From: CAWHNT01 sp963830775
Lineage (GTDB): Bacteria; Pseudomonadota; Alphaproteobacteria; Geminicoccales; Geminicoccaceae
DNA length: 64,000 nucleotides
Reading direction: 5' to 3'
Assembly (NCBI GenBank): GCA_963830775.1
Contig: CAWHNT010000029.1
Location: 62,001 to 126,000 of the forward strand
The notes under the pieces are model-generated. The model worked only from the letters and a program-made list of their open reading frames with translations. It did no database searches and was not told the DNA's origin. The translations under genes were made by a program, and so were the position numbers. Shown in pieces: positions 51,336-63,080 of the stretch (the stretch's first letter is position 1; every line of letters begins with the position of its first letter).

Positions 51336-51359
51336 CGGTGCCGGAACGTACCGGCACCG
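51336..51359 (+). terminator. rpsO 3' hairpin
   Basis: Perfect nine-base stem CGGTGCCGG/CCGGCACCG with a six-base loop, five bases after the rpsO stop. It corresponds in place to the attenuator that follows rpsO in E. coli. There is no T-run, so partial read-through into pnp is likely. Confidence 0.55.
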
Positions 51360-51367
51360 TAAATGGC

Positions 51368-51384
51368 CACCACTCCGGGTGGTG
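51368..51384 (+). promoter_or_regulatory. pnp leader hairpin
   Basis: CACCAC/GTGGTG stem with a five-base loop, 23 bases before the pnp start. In E. coli a leader hairpin at this place is cut by RNase III and mediates PNPase autocontrol. The same role is inferred here from position only. Confidence 0.4.
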
Positions 51385-51407
51385 CTGCCATCCAAAGGTA
51401 AGAACTG

Positions 51408-53663
51408 ATGTTCAAAGTCACACGTAAAGAGATCGATTGGAGCGGCCGCCGCCTCGTGCTCGAGAGCGGCAAGGTCGCCCGTCAGGCCGACGGTGCGGTG
51501 CTGGCCTCCCTGGGCGAGACGGTGGTCCTGGCGACCGCGGTCGCCAACCGTGCGGTCAAGCCCGGGCAGGACTTCTTCCCGCTCACCGTCAACTACCAGG
51601 AGAAGGCGTTCGCCGCGGGCAAGATCCCCGGTGGCTTCTTCAAGCGCGAGGGGCGCCCGACCGAGAAGGAGGTGCTGACCTCCCGCCTGATCGACCGCCC
51701 GATCCGGCCGCTCTTCCCGCCCGGGTTCAGGAACGAGACCCAGGTGATCGTCACCGTGCTGGCCCATGACGGCGAGAACGATCCCGACATCCTGGGCATG
51801 ATCGCGGCCTCGGCGGCACTCACCATCAGCGGCATCCCGTTCCTGGGGCCCGTGGCGGCGGCCCGCATCGGCTACAAGAACGGCGAGTTCCTGCTCAACC
51901 CCACCATCGAGCAGACCCGGCACGGCAGCGACCTCGACCTCGTCATCGCCGGCACCCGCGATGCGGTGATGATGGTCGAATCCGAGGCCAAGGAGCTGCC
52001 CGAGGCCACGATGCTTGGCGCGGTCATGTTCGGCCACCGCCAGTTCCAGCCCGTGATCGACCTGATCATCGACCTGGCCCAGGCCTGCGCCAAGGAGCCC
52101 TGGTCGCTCGAGATCGCCGAGCATGGCGAGCTCTATGGGCAGATGAGGTCGGCTCTCGATGGCGAGCTGCGCGAGGCCTATGCCGAGCCCCTGAAGCAGG
52201 CCCGGCACGAGAAGGTCGACGCGGTCAAGGCCAAGGCGCTGGAAACCTTCGCCAAGGACGATCCCGCCGCCTCCTCCGTCATCGGCGGCCTGTTCAAGAA
52301 GCTGGAGCAGGACGTGGTCCGCAACCAGCTCCTGGATACCGGCCAGCGGATCGACGGCCGCGACGTGAAGACGGTGCGCCCGATCGACTGCCAGGTCGGC
52401 ATACTGCCGCGCGTCCACGGCTCGGCCCTGTTCACCCGCGGCGAGACCCAGGCCATCGTGGTGGCGACGCTGGGCACGGGCCAGGACGAGCAGATGATCG
52501 ATGCGCTCGAGGGTGACATCCGCGAGCACTTCATGCTGCACTACAACTTCCCGCCCTTCTCGGTCGGCGAGACCGGCAGGTTGGGAACGCCCGGGCGGCG
52601 CGAGGTCGGGCACGGCAAGCTCGCCTGGCGCGCCACGCGTCCGCTCTTGCCAAGCAAGGAAAGTTTTCCTTATACTATCCGGGTCGTCTCCGAGATCACC
52701 GAGAGCAACGGCTCCTCCTCCATGGCCACGGTCTGCGGCACATCGCTGGCTCTGATGGACGCGGGCGTCCCCCTGCTGCGGCCGGTGGCGGGCATCGCCA
52801 TGGGCCTGATCAAGGAGGCCGAGCGGTTCACCGTCCTCTCCGACATCCTGGGCGACGAGGACCATCTGGGCGACATGGACTTCAAGGTGGCCGGCACCGA
52901 GCAGGGCGTCACCTCGCTGCAGATGGACATCAAGATCGCCGGCATCACCGAGGAGATCATGCGGATCGCCTTGGACCAGGCGCGTGACGGCCGCATGCAC
53001 ATCCTGGGCGAGATGGCGAACGCGCTGGGCATCCCCCGGCCGGAGATGCGCGAGACGGTGCCGCGGGTGATCACGATCAACATCCCGACCGACAAGATCG
53101 GGGCGGTGATCGGGGCCGGCGGCAAGACCATCCGCGAGATCACCGAGCGCACCGGGACCAAGGTCGACATCGGCGACGACGGCACGGTGAAGATCGCCTC
53201 GTCCGATGCGCTGGCGAGCCAGCGGGCGATCGACTGGATCCGCGGGCTGACGGCCACGGCCGAGGTCGGCCACATCTACGAGGGCAAGGTCGCCCGGATC
53301 GTCGACTTCGGCGCCTTCATCACCTTCCTCGGCAGCCAGGACGGCCTCTGCCACATCTCCGAGCTCGCCAACGAGCGGGTGGGCAAGGTGTCCGATGTCG
53401 TCAAGGAAGGCGACATGGTGAAGGTCAAGGTCCTGGCGATCGACGATCGCGGCAAGGTCAAGCTCAGCATGCGCTCGGTCGACCAGGCAACCGGCGAGGA
53501 GATCGCGGTCGCACCGCGGCCGCCGCGCGACGATCGCCCCCGCGGCGACCGCGAGGGCGGTGGCGGCTGGCGTCGTGACGAAGGCGGCGGAGGGCGCCGC
53601 GACGATGGCGACCGTCGGCCGCGCGGCGGTTTTCCCCGCCGCGAGCGTGAACGGGTCGACTGA
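51408..53663 (+). CDS. pnp: Polyribonucleotide nucleotidyltransferase (PNPase)
   Basis: 751 residues. Two RNase PH domains flank a helical domain. The first has GQDFFPLTVNYQEKAFAAGK and IPGGFFKREGRPTEKEVLTS. The second has FTRGETQAIVVATLGTGQDE and the catalytic region LLPSKESFPYTIRVVSEITE. A KH domain starts near residue 555 (IPTDKIGAVIGAGGKTIREI) and an S1 domain near 625 (VGHIYEGKVARIVDFGAFIT). The Arg/Gly/Asp-rich C-terminal tail is longer than in E. coli and resembles the Caulobacter type that binds RNase E. It degrades RNA phosphorolytically in the degradosome. Confidence 0.97.
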   Translation: MFKVTRKEIDWSGRRLVLESGKVARQADGAVLASLGETVVLATAVANRAVKPGQDFFPLTVNYQEKAFAAGKIPGGFFKREGRPTEKEVLTSRLIDRPIRPLFPPGFRNETQVIVTVLAHDGENDPDILGMIAASAALTISGIPFLGPVAAARIGYKNGEFLLNPTIEQTRHGSDLDLVIAGTRDAVMMVESEAKELPEATMLGAVMFGHRQFQPVIDLIIDLAQACAKEPWSLEIAEHGELYGQMRSALDGELREAYAEPLKQARHEKVDAVKAKALETFAKDDPAASSVIGGLFKKLEQDVVRNQLLDTGQRIDGRDVKTVRPIDCQVGILPRVHGSALFTRGETQAIVVATLGTGQDEQMIDALEGDIREHFMLHYNFPPFSVGETGRLGTPGRREVGHGKLAWRATRPLLPSKESFPYTIRVVSEITESNGSSSMATVCGTSLALMDAGVPLLRPVAGIAMGLIKEAERFTVLSDILGDEDHLGDMDFKVAGTEQGVTSLQMDIKIAGITEEIMRIALDQARDGRMHILGEMANALGIPRPEMRETVPRVITINIPTDKIGAVIGAGGKTIREITERTGTKVDIGDDGTVKIASSDALASQRAIDWIRGLTATAEVGHIYEGKVARIVDFGAFITFLGSQDGLCHISELANERVGKVSDVVKEGDMVKVKVLAIDDRGKVKLSMRSVDQATGEEIAVAPRPPRDDRPRGDREGGGGWRRDEGGGGRRDDGDRRPRGGFPRRERERVD

Positions 53664-53699
53664 GTCGGCCGTTGTGATGAAAGGCAGTGGAGGCTGCCG

Positions 53700-53715
53700 G
53701 GTGACGTAGATCACC
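53700..53715. promoter_or_regulatory. CRP/FNR-family-like palindrome
   Basis: GGTGA-CGTAGA-TCACC: the GTGA-N6-TCAC core of CRP-family sites, in the gap between pnp and the flavoprotein gene and 64 bases upstream of the latter. Assignment is by motif only. Confidence 0.35.
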
Positions 53716-53721
53716 AGTCAG

Positions 53722-53756
53722 GATGCCCGACCCGGGAACCAACCCGGGCCGGCATC
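53722..53756 (+). terminator. pnp operon terminator-like hairpin
   Basis: Two-part stem: GATGCC pairs with GGCATC and CCCGGG with CCCGGG around AACCAA, followed by TTCGTGT. It lies 59 bases after the pnp stop and 23 before the next gene. The weak T content makes it an imperfect intrinsic terminator. Confidence 0.55.
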
Positions 53757-53778
53757 TTCGTGTCCAGGGGACAGAGTG

Positions 53779-55189
<1,411 letters not shown>

Positions 55190-55202
55190 GACCATAGGGC
55201 GG

Positions 55203-55231
55203 TTGACGACGTTACCAATCCGTACCATTAA
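55203..55231 (+). promoter_or_regulatory. Candidate irr promoter
   Basis: TTGACG (55203-55208), 17 bases, CATTAA (55226-55231), 51 bases before the irr start, in an AT-rich patch. Confidence 0.4.
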
Positions 55232-55282
55232 GGTCCTGTATGGCGGCACGGCAGAGCGTGTCGCAGAGCATGTGCTGGTGAC

Positions 55283-55753
55283 GTGACGGGACAGATGATC
55301 AACCGCCCCTATGCCGTGGCCCTGCGCCGTCTCAAGTCCGCGGGCCTCCGGCCCACTCGGCAGCGCGTGGCCTTGTGCAAGCTCCTGCTCGAGACGGCAC
55401 CGCGCCACGTGACGGCGGAGGAGCTGTTCCAGGAGGCGCGCGTGGCGGGCATCCCGGTCTCGCTGGCCACGGTCTACAACACCCTGCACCAGTTCACCGG
55501 TGCCGGGATCATGAGCGAGGTCGTGGTCGGCAGCGGGCAAAGCTACTTCGACACCAACCCCGGCTCGCACTACCATTATTTCGACAAGACCACGGGCGAG
55601 ATCATCGACGTGCCGGAGGAGCAGGTGCGCTTCCTCCGCCTGCCGCCGGCCCCGCCGGGCAAGGTCATCGACCGGATCGACGTCGTGGTCCGCATCCGCA
55701 ATGCGGACCGGCCGCAGCCGGGCGTCCGGCGGGTCCTTTCGGCCGAGGACTGA
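55283..55753 (+). CDS. irr: Irr-type iron response regulator (Fur family)
   Basis: 156 residues from a GTG at 55283. An ATG at 55295 is an alternative. The winged-helix half is LKSAGLRPTRQRVALCKLLL, then VSLATVYNTLHQFTGAGIMS. The dimerisation half contains YFDTNPGSHYHYFDKTTGEI followed by IDVPEEQVRF, close to Irr of Rhizobiales rather than canonical Fur: it has the short histidine segment and lacks the CxxC zinc site. Irr senses haem status and represses or activates iron-rich-enzyme and haem genes. The neighbouring flavoprotein with a cysteine cluster could be a target. Confidence 0.9.
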   Translation: MTGQMINRPYAVALRRLKSAGLRPTRQRVALCKLLLETAPRHVTAEELFQEARVAGIPVSLATVYNTLHQFTGAGIMSEVVVGSGQSYFDTNPGSHYHYFDKTTGEIIDVPEEQVRFLRLPPAPPGKVIDRIDVVVRIRNADRPQPGVRRVLSAED

Positions 55754-55756
55754 GCC

Positions 55757-55841
55757 GCCGCCTCAAGCAGGCCAACGGCCGGTAGGCACGAGAAGGCCGG
55801 AACGGCCGCCTCAAGCAGGCCAGCGGCCGTTAGGCACGAGA
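55757..55841 (+). repeat. Tandem 37-bp repeat in the irr-SH3 convergent gap
   Basis: Copies at 55757-55793 and 55805-55841 (48-base period) match at 35 of 37 positions. Each begins GCCGCCTCAAGCAGGCCA and contains a GGCC-ANC/GC-GGCC mini-hairpin. They fill the gap between two convergent genes and could serve as a bidirectional terminator or be a duplicated intergenic element. Confidence 0.85.
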
Positions 55842-55846
55842 GAGCC

Positions 55847-56353
55847 TCAGCTCCGCCACTCGTAATCCAGCACGCCCCAGATCGCCGGCCGCGGCAGCCA
55901 GCCGCGCCGGCCGCTGATCTCGACCCGGCACCAGGCTTGGTCGCAGTTCAGCAGCTCGCCGATGACACCCTGCTCGGCCCGCACCACCACGCGGGAATCG
56001 TTGTTGGCCAGCCGATGCACGTCCTGCACGCCCGGTGCTTGGACCATCATCGTCCGCTGGGTCGAGAGCAGGCTGGAATGCGTCCAGCCCTGGTCACCGT
56101 CCGGGTCCTCGATCAGCCGCCACACATCGTATTCCTCGAGGATCCGTACCGGCAGCCCCGGCCGGCTGTAGAGCCAGCGGATCGGGAACTCGAGCCCCGG
56201 CCCCGCCCGCACGTTGACCTCGCCCGAGGCCAGCGAGGCGAAGCGCGGCAGCGGCAGGCCGCTGGCACCGGTGGTGCGCTGCGGCTGGGCCGTGGCCGAC
56301 GTCAGCAGGGCCAGCGAGACGAGGAGGACGGCAAGGATACGCAGGAGGTGCAT
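55847..56353 (-). CDS. Exported SH3-domain protein
   Basis: 168 residues. A clear Sec signal peptide is present (LLRILAVLLVSLALLTSATA, cleaved near Ala-Gln). Two bacterial SH3-like segments follow: EVNVRAGPGLEFPIRWLYSR and NDSRVVVRAEQGVIGELLN, the second ending in RVEISGRRGWLPRPAIWGVL. Such periplasmic SH3 proteins bind cell-wall peptides and are often attached to envelope stress circuits. The function here is unassigned. It converges with irr and follows the AsmA-like gene by 80 bases in the same direction, but an operon is not certain. Confidence 0.85.
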   Translation of the reverse strand: MHLLRILAVLLVSLALLTSATAQPQRTTGASGLPLPRFASLASGEVNVRAGPGLEFPIRWLYSRPGLPVRILEEYDVWRLIEDPDGDQGWTHSSLLSTQRTMMVQAPGVQDVHRLANNDSRVVVRAEQGVIGELLNCDQAWCRVEISGRRGWLPRPAIWGVLDYEWRS

Positions 56354-56432
56354 GCTTCATCGCGGTCTGTTGGCAACGCCATTCCTATAGGCGACCTGTT
56401 GCCGCCGCCCAACCGGCAAGTTGCGGCCGCCT

Positions 56433-59400
56433 TCAGCTCCGGTCCGCGGGCGGCGGGCCTGCCGGGCCCTCGAACAGGTCGCCCAGGAGGTCGCGCAGGA
56501 AGCCCGGCACCAGGGCCGAGAGCGGGTTGACGCCCACTTGCGGGTTATCGAACGAGCCGCCGACGCTGAAGGTGGCGGCGATGGCCGCATCCGCCTTGTC
56601 GCCGCGCAGCAGGTTGCCCAGGAGCGGGATCTGCCCGATCAGGCGGTTGATGGCGTAAAGCGGCGCCAGCGTGCCCTGCAGGTCGAGCTTGCGCTGGTTG
56701 AGGTCGATGGTGCCGTCGACCCGGGCACCCAGGCCCGAGCCCACCATCCTGGCCTGCCGCAGCTCGATCCGGCCCTCGTCCCAGACGAAGGGGATGGTGA
56801 TCCGGTCGACCGCGAGGCCGCCGCCGCCCAGCGTGTTGGCGACGCCGGTCAGCGAGGCCAGGGTCAGGAGGCGGACGAGGAAGGGCGCGTCCCGCACCAC
56901 GAGTTCGCGCAGCTTGGCTTCGCCGTTCCACACCCGGCGGCCCTGCCTGTCCTCGATCTGACCTTCAACACGCCCGCGGCCGCGCTCGATCTTCGACTGC
57001 GGCAGGCCCATGGCCCGCAGCATCGCCCCGAGGTCGCTGGTCTCGCCCCCGAACCGGCCGGGCAGCCGCGGTGCCTGGATCTGGAAGCTGCCGTCGCCCC
57101 CGCCGGCCAGGCGCATGGCGGCGCTCAGCGTCGTGATCAGCCCCGCCCGGCGTTCGGCCCGGACGGCCACCTGCTCCAGCGCCTCCTCGGCCAGGAACAT
57201 GCGCGTGGCCCGCAGGTCGAGGTCCAGATCGGGGCTGCTGCCCGAATCGCCGGCCTGCTTGCGGTTGCGATAGGGCCTGAGGTCGAGCCGCTCGGCCGCA
57301 ATCTGGGCGCGGATGACGCCGCCCTCTTGGACCAGCGTGCCGCTCAGGGTGGCCGCAGGCGTGGTCACCGAGGCGAGATCGATCCGTTGCCAGTCCGCCT
57401 TCGGTTCCAGCGCTATCTGCGCCCCGACCCGCAGCCGCACCATGCCCCATCTCGCATCCGCCTCCAGCAGCTTGAGGCTGCGCTCGTCCGGCTGCTCGAG
57501 CACCACCTTGAGCCGCCCCGCCGTCCCTGCGGCTTTGGCGAGCCCCCACTCCGGCATCCCGACCGCGACCCGCCCCAGATCACCTTCGGCCTCGATCCGG
57601 CGCGGCCCCCGCCGGGCCTCGGTCACCACCCCGGTGACGGGGATCGGGCCCGTGGTCTCGTCCGGCCACGGCAAATGGAGGGCTCGGGCACGCTCCGGAT
57701 TGAGCTCGCCCGCGAAGTTGACCCGGCGCTGCTCCCCGCTCGCCCGTAGTCTCTCCAGCCAGTCGAGCCTGGCCGGCACGCCGTTCAGCCCGGCATCGCC
57801 GCGGATGGTGACCGTGGCATCGCCGACCTCGACCCGCAGCTCGCCCGCGGTGACGTCGTAGCCCTTGCGGATCGCCGCCACCTTGAGCTCGCTGATCTCG
57901 GCCGTGACCTTCTTCGTCACCTCCTCGTCCTTGATCTCCTTCTTCAAAGGCAGGCCAAAGCTGACCTCGGCCTTGACCCCGCCGCTCGCCGCCTCGGGCT
58001 TGATCTCCAGCTTCTGGGTGATCTCCAAGGGCTTGCGGGCCAGGAGGTCGAGTGCCGTCGGCACGCTGCCCGCAACCTGCAGCGTGGCCTCCAGCCGGGT
58101 CGGCTTCGGGCTGCGCAGCTCGGTGAAGGTGAGGGTCGCCTGGCTGGCGGTCGCATCCAGGAGCCGCCCGTCCCGCAGCTCCAGCACGAACCGCTCGCGG
58201 TCGAGGTGGCCTGTCCCCGCGAACCCGGTGGCCGCCGGCCAGTCGTCCAGGAACCGGGTCGCCCCTTCGAGGAGCGCGAAGTCGAGCCGATAGTCGATGC
58301 TCTTCGCCGGCTGGCCCGGGACATGGCGCAGCTCCAAGGCGGCACTCGGCACCAGGCCGGCCTCGACATGCTCCTCGACCCAGGCCCGCGCCTTGCCGGC
58401 GAGCGTCAGCGGCCACAAGCGCAGCAGCGAGCCCGGATCCAGGCCCTCGGCTTTGAGGTCCAGGGCCAGGGAGCGCAGGGCAGCACTGCGGCGGGCCGTG
58501 CCGGTGGCCCGCACCGCCGTCTGGCCCACCCGCAGCTCGCCTTTCTCGATGGTGATCTCGGCCCAGCCCGGCCCGGCCTTCCCGGCCAGCGAGGTGCTGC
58601 CGACCTCCAGCGGCTGTGCCAGGACGCCGGGGATCGCCAGCCGGCCGGGTTCGGCCGTGACGCGGAACGTGCCCGGCCCCGGCACCAGCGTCGCCGGGTC
58701 GAAGGTGAATCCGATCTCGGCCGAGATCGGGACTGCCGCATCCGCGAACGACACGTCCGGCAGGAGCCCGTCGAGCGCCCGGAGCGGCATGCGCTGCAGC
58801 TCGACCGTGACCTGCTGCACGCTGGAGCCGGCGGTCGGCAGCGCCCGCGCACGCAGGCGGCTGCCCTGCACCCGGCCCAGGGCCGCCACGTCCAGCAGCA
58901 CCTCCCAGCCGTCCGGATCCCGGGTCAGGCGCAGGCGCGCACCGCCGCTGTCGATCACCCGGCCGCTGGCCTCGTCCGTGAACTCGAGGCTGGCCGCCGT
59001 CACCCGGATCCGGCGCAGGCGGTTCAGCCGCTTGTCGGCGGCCTCGTCCGCCCCGCCGGCCAACCGGCCCAGCAGCCCGCCCCCGGTAGCCTCGCCCAGC
59101 GGCAGGTCGGCGATATGGCCGCCGAACGACAGCACCATGTGCTCGTCCGCGCGGCGGGTGAGCCGCAGCGCCGGCAGCGTCACGTCGACCTCGCGCAGAC
59201 GCACCTGGCGATGCCGCAGGAGCGCTTTGAAGTCGATCCTGAGCCCCACCGCCGGGGCAGCACCCACCAGCTCGCCCGTGGTCCGCCGCACCTCCAGGTT
59301 CTCGACCTGGAGCAGAACCGAGCTCTGCTGCCGCGACCAGGCGAGCGCCGGGTTGGCGAACGAGACGTCGAACGGGCCGGCGCCGTCGATCAGCCGCTCG

Positions 59401-59540
59401 ATATAGGGTTGGAACGGTGCCAGCGCGATCGGCCCTGCCGCCAGGCGCAAGGCGATGGCGCCGGTGCCCAGGATCAGCACCAGGAGGACGACCTCGAGAA
59501 GGCCGCCAACGGCTCGCAGTGCCGGGGTCAGGCGCATCAC
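56433..59540 (-). CDS. YhdP/AsmA-like envelope protein (DUF3971, AsmA C-terminal region)
   Basis: 1035 residues. One N-terminal transmembrane helix (LLEVVLLVLILGTGAIALRL) is followed by a long, beta-rich periplasmic body typical of the AsmA-like superfamily. The C-terminal segment GVANTLGGGGLAVDRITIPF, then GTIDLNQRKLDLQGTLAPLY and LLGNLLRGDKADAAIAATFS, matches the AsmA-like C-terminal domain of YhdP. These proteins form bridge-like channels that carry phospholipids between inner and outer membrane. The reading frame is open over 3.1 kb. It is divergent from glnE with 99 bases between. Confidence 0.85.
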   Translation of the reverse strand: MMRLTPALRAVGGLLEVVLLVLILGTGAIALRLAAGPIALAPFQPYIERLIDGAGPFDVSFANPALAWSRQQSSVLLQVENLEVRRTTGELVGAAPAVGLRIDFKALLRHRQVRLREVDVTLPALRLTRRADEHMVLSFGGHIADLPLGEATGGGLLGRLAGGADEAADKRLNRLRRIRVTAASLEFTDEASGRVIDSGGARLRLTRDPDGWEVLLDVAALGRVQGSRLRARALPTAGSSVQQVTVELQRMPLRALDGLLPDVSFADAAVPISAEIGFTFDPATLVPGPGTFRVTAEPGRLAIPGVLAQPLEVGSTSLAGKAGPGWAEITIEKGELRVGQTAVRATGTARRSAALRSLALDLKAEGLDPGSLLRLWPLTLAGKARAWVEEHVEAGLVPSAALELRHVPGQPAKSIDYRLDFALLEGATRFLDDWPAATGFAGTGHLDRERFVLELRDGRLLDATASQATLTFTELRSPKPTRLEATLQVAGSVPTALDLLARKPLEITQKLEIKPEAASGGVKAEVSFGLPLKKEIKDEEVTKKVTAEISELKVAAIRKGYDVTAGELRVEVGDATVTIRGDAGLNGVPARLDWLERLRASGEQRRVNFAGELNPERARALHLPWPDETTGPIPVTGVVTEARRGPRRIEAEGDLGRVAVGMPEWGLAKAAGTAGRLKVVLEQPDERSLKLLEADARWGMVRLRVGAQIALEPKADWQRIDLASVTTPAATLSGTLVQEGGVIRAQIAAERLDLRPYRNRKQAGDSGSSPDLDLDLRATRMFLAEEALEQVAVRAERRAGLITTLSAAMRLAGGGDGSFQIQAPRLPGRFGGETSDLGAMLRAMGLPQSKIERGRGRVEGQIEDRQGRRVWNGEAKLRELVVRDAPFLVRLLTLASLTGVANTLGGGGLAVDRITIPFVWDEGRIELRQARMVGSGLGARVDGTIDLNQRKLDLQGTLAPLYAINRLIGQIPLLGNLLRGDKADAAIAATFSVGGSFDNPQVGVNPLSALVPGFLRDLLGDLFEGPAGPPPADRS

Positions 59541-59639
59541 ACCTGCTCGCGGTTAGCGGCCACGGGCCACGCAGCTTGACCCATCGGCGCCGGATTCGCA
59601 CTGTGCCCGTTCCAAGGGCGTCGGTGAAGGGCCGGACTG

Positions 59640-62609
59640 ATGCCGCCGATCGAGCTCAGCCCCCCGCGGGTGCTGGACGAGGGCGCGCGCGAGCGCGGCC
59701 GCAAACGCTGGGATGCCTTGCGGGCGACCCGGGCCGGCGAGGTGGTGGCCGTCGTCGAGCAGGAGCCCGCCTGGAGCGCCCTGCTGGACGGCGTCTTCAG
59801 CGGCAGCCCGTTCCTCACCGAGGCGCTGACGGCCGAGCCGGACCTGCTGCACGACCTTCTCCGCCATGGGCCCGACCGCACCTGGGAAGCGCTCGAGGCC
59901 GAGACCGCTGCCGTCGACACCGCCGACCGCACCCGGCTGATGGCGGGCCTGCGGCGGATCCGCCGCCGGGTGGCGCTGCTGGTGGGCCTCGCCGACCTCG
60001 GCGGCACCTGGCCCCTGGAGCGTGTCACCCAGGCGCTCACCCGCTTCGCCGACCTCGCCGTCCAGCGCACGGTCGAGCATCTCGTCCAGGAGGCCTGCCG
60101 CCGTGGCGAGCTGATCGTCGACGATCCGGCCCATGCCGTGGCCGAAAGCGGCCTCGTGGTCCTCGCCATGGGCAAGCACGGGGCAGGGGAGCTCAACTAC
60201 TCGAGCGATATCGACCTCATCGTCCTCTATGACGACGACCGCTTCCGCTATCGCGGTGCGGAGAGCCCGATGGCGCTGGCCGTGCGCCTCGCCCGCTCGC
60301 TCGTCCATCTCCTGGAGAGCAAGACGCGCGACGGTTACGTGTTCCGTACCGACCTGCGCCTGCGCCCGCATCTGCCGGGCCACCCGCTCGCCATCTCGAC
60401 CGACGCCGCCGAGCTCTACTACGAGCGGCACGGCCAGAATTGGGAACGCGCCGCCCTGATCAAGGCGCGCGCGGTGGCAGGCGATCTCGAGGCCGGGCAG
60501 CTCTTCCTCCGGCGCATCGCGCCCTTCGTCTGGCGCAAGCATCTCGACTATGCGGCCATCCGGGACATCCATTCTATCAAACGCCAGATCAATGCCTATC
60601 GCGGCTTTGCCACGATCCGGGCACTGGGCCACGACCTGAAGGTCGGCCGCGGCGGCATCCGCGAGATCGAGTTCTTCGCCCAGACCCAGCAGCTCATCCT
60701 GGGTGGCAAGATGCCCGAGCTGCGCCTGCCCCAGACCTGTGCCGCACTTGCCGCCCTGGCCCAGCGCCGCTGGGTCGACCACCGTGCCGCCCTGGAGCTG
60801 ACCGACGCCTACCGCCTGCTGCGGGCGCTGGAGCATCGGCTGCAGATGGTGGCCGACAAGCAGACCCAGGCCCTGCCCGACCGCGAGGGCGAGTTCGAGC
60901 GCTTCGCCGCCTTCGCCGGCTTCCCCGACGCCAACGCCCTGGAGCAGACCGTCCTCTTCACCCTCACCACGGTCGAGCGCCACTACGCCGCCCTCTTCGA
61001 GCGCGAGCCCGACCTCGGGGCCGGCGGCAGCCTCGTCTTCACCGGCACGGAGGACGATCCGGGTACGATCGCCACCCTCGCCGGCATGGGCTTCAAGGAC
61101 CCGGCCGCCGTCTCCGCCCGCGTGCGGGCCTGGCACCACGGCCACATCCGCGCCACCCGCAGCACGCGGGCGCGCGAGCTCCTCACCGAGCTCACGCCCA
61201 CGCTCTTCCGCTCGCTCCAGCAGCAGCCCGACGCCGATGCCGCCTTCCGCCTGCTCGACGAGTTCCTGGCCGGCCTGCCGGCGGGCGTGCAAATCTTCTC
61301 GCTCCTGCGCCAGAACCTGAACCTCCTCACCCTCCTGGCCGACATCATGGGCACGGCCCCGCGCCTCGCCCGCCAGCTCGCCCGTCGCGTCGACCTCCTG
61401 GAGGCGATGCTCACCCCCGACTTCTTCGAGCGCCTGCCCGATCCTGCCGCCCTCGAGCAGGAGTTCGCCCGGCATCTCGTCGACGTCCGCGACCTCCAGG
61501 ACATGCTGGACGCCGTCCGCCGCTGGGCGCATGGCCGCCAGTTCCAGGCCGGCCTCCAGGTGCTCCTGGGCCTGAGCTCGGCAACCCAGGCCTCGTCCAC
61601 GCTTACCGCCATTGCCGAGATCGTGCTCCGCTCGCTCCTGCCCACGGCCGAGCAATGGCTGGTCCCGCAGCACGGGGCGGTCCCGGGCGGCGCCTTCGTC
61701 GTGCTCGGCTTCGGCAAGCTCGGCTCGCGCGAGCTCACCATCGGCTCCGACCTCGACCTCGTCTTCGTCTACGACGCACCTGAGGGAGCGAAGTCGGACG
61801 GTGCGCGCCCCCTGCCGACCGACACCTACTACGCCCGCCTGAGCCAGCGCCTCGTCTCGGCGATCACGGCCAAGACCGCCGAGGGTGAGCTCTACGAGAT
61901 CGACATGCGGCTTACGCCCGTCCGGCAATCTCGGGCCCGTCGCCTGCTCGCTCGACGCCTTCGAGCGCTACCAGGCCGAGACCGCCCAGGTCTGGGAGCA
62001 CCAGGCGCTCACCCGCTCGCGCATGGTGGCCGGCGACCCCGCGCTCTACGGCAAGGTCAACCGGATCATCAATGCCTGCATCGCGCGCCCGCGCGAGCCG
62101 GGGCCGCTGGCGGCGGCCGTCCGCGCCATGCGCGAGCGGATCTTCCGCGAGCACGGCAAGGACAGCCCCTGGGAGCTGAAGCATGCCCGCGGCGGCATGG
62201 TCGAGCTCGAGTTCATCGCCCAGTACCTGACCCTGGCCCATGCTCACGAGGAGCCGCGTCTCCTCACCCCCGGCACGGCCGACGTGCTCCGGGTCGCCGG
62301 CGAGGCTGGCCTTCTTCCGGGCGAGGAGGTCCAGGCCCTGCGCGACGCCTTCGCCCTCTACCAGAGCCTCCTGGCCGTCACCCGCCTCTCGCTGATCCGG
62401 CACCTCAACCGCAGCAAGGCACCGCCCCGCCTCCTCCATGCGCTCGTTCGCGCCGCAGCCCTGGCCGTCCCGGACCAGATCCCGCCCTCGGGCTTCGACG
62501 AGCTGCAGATGCGCCTCGTTGAAAGCCAGGCTACCGTGCGCCAGATCTTCGATCGGCTCTGCCCGTCCGCGGCAGCGGCCGACGAGACCGCGGGAAAGGG
62601 AATGCCGGC

Positions 62610-62613
<4 letters not shown>
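59640..62613 (+). CDS. glnE: Bifunctional glutamine synthetase adenylyltransferase/deadenylase, frameshifted
   Basis: Two nucleotidyltransferase halves. The N-terminal deadenylase active site is GELNYSSDIDLIVLYDDDRF, and GRGGIREIEFFAQTQQLILG is typical GlnE. The C-terminal adenylylase active site is GSRELTIGSDLDLVFVYDAP. Just after YEIDMRL, one extra base near 61914 (CGG CTT A CGC CCG) shifts the frame. The correct continuation is RPSGNLGPVACSLDAFERYQ, through HARGGMVELEFIAQYLTLAH to the stop at 62613. The span of 2974 bases is 991 codons plus one. GlnE switches glutamine synthetase off and on according to PII status. If real, the shift removes the last 230 residues and probably adenylylation. 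Confidence 0.9.
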
Positions 62614-63076
<463 letters not shown>

Positions 63077-63080
<4 letters not shown>

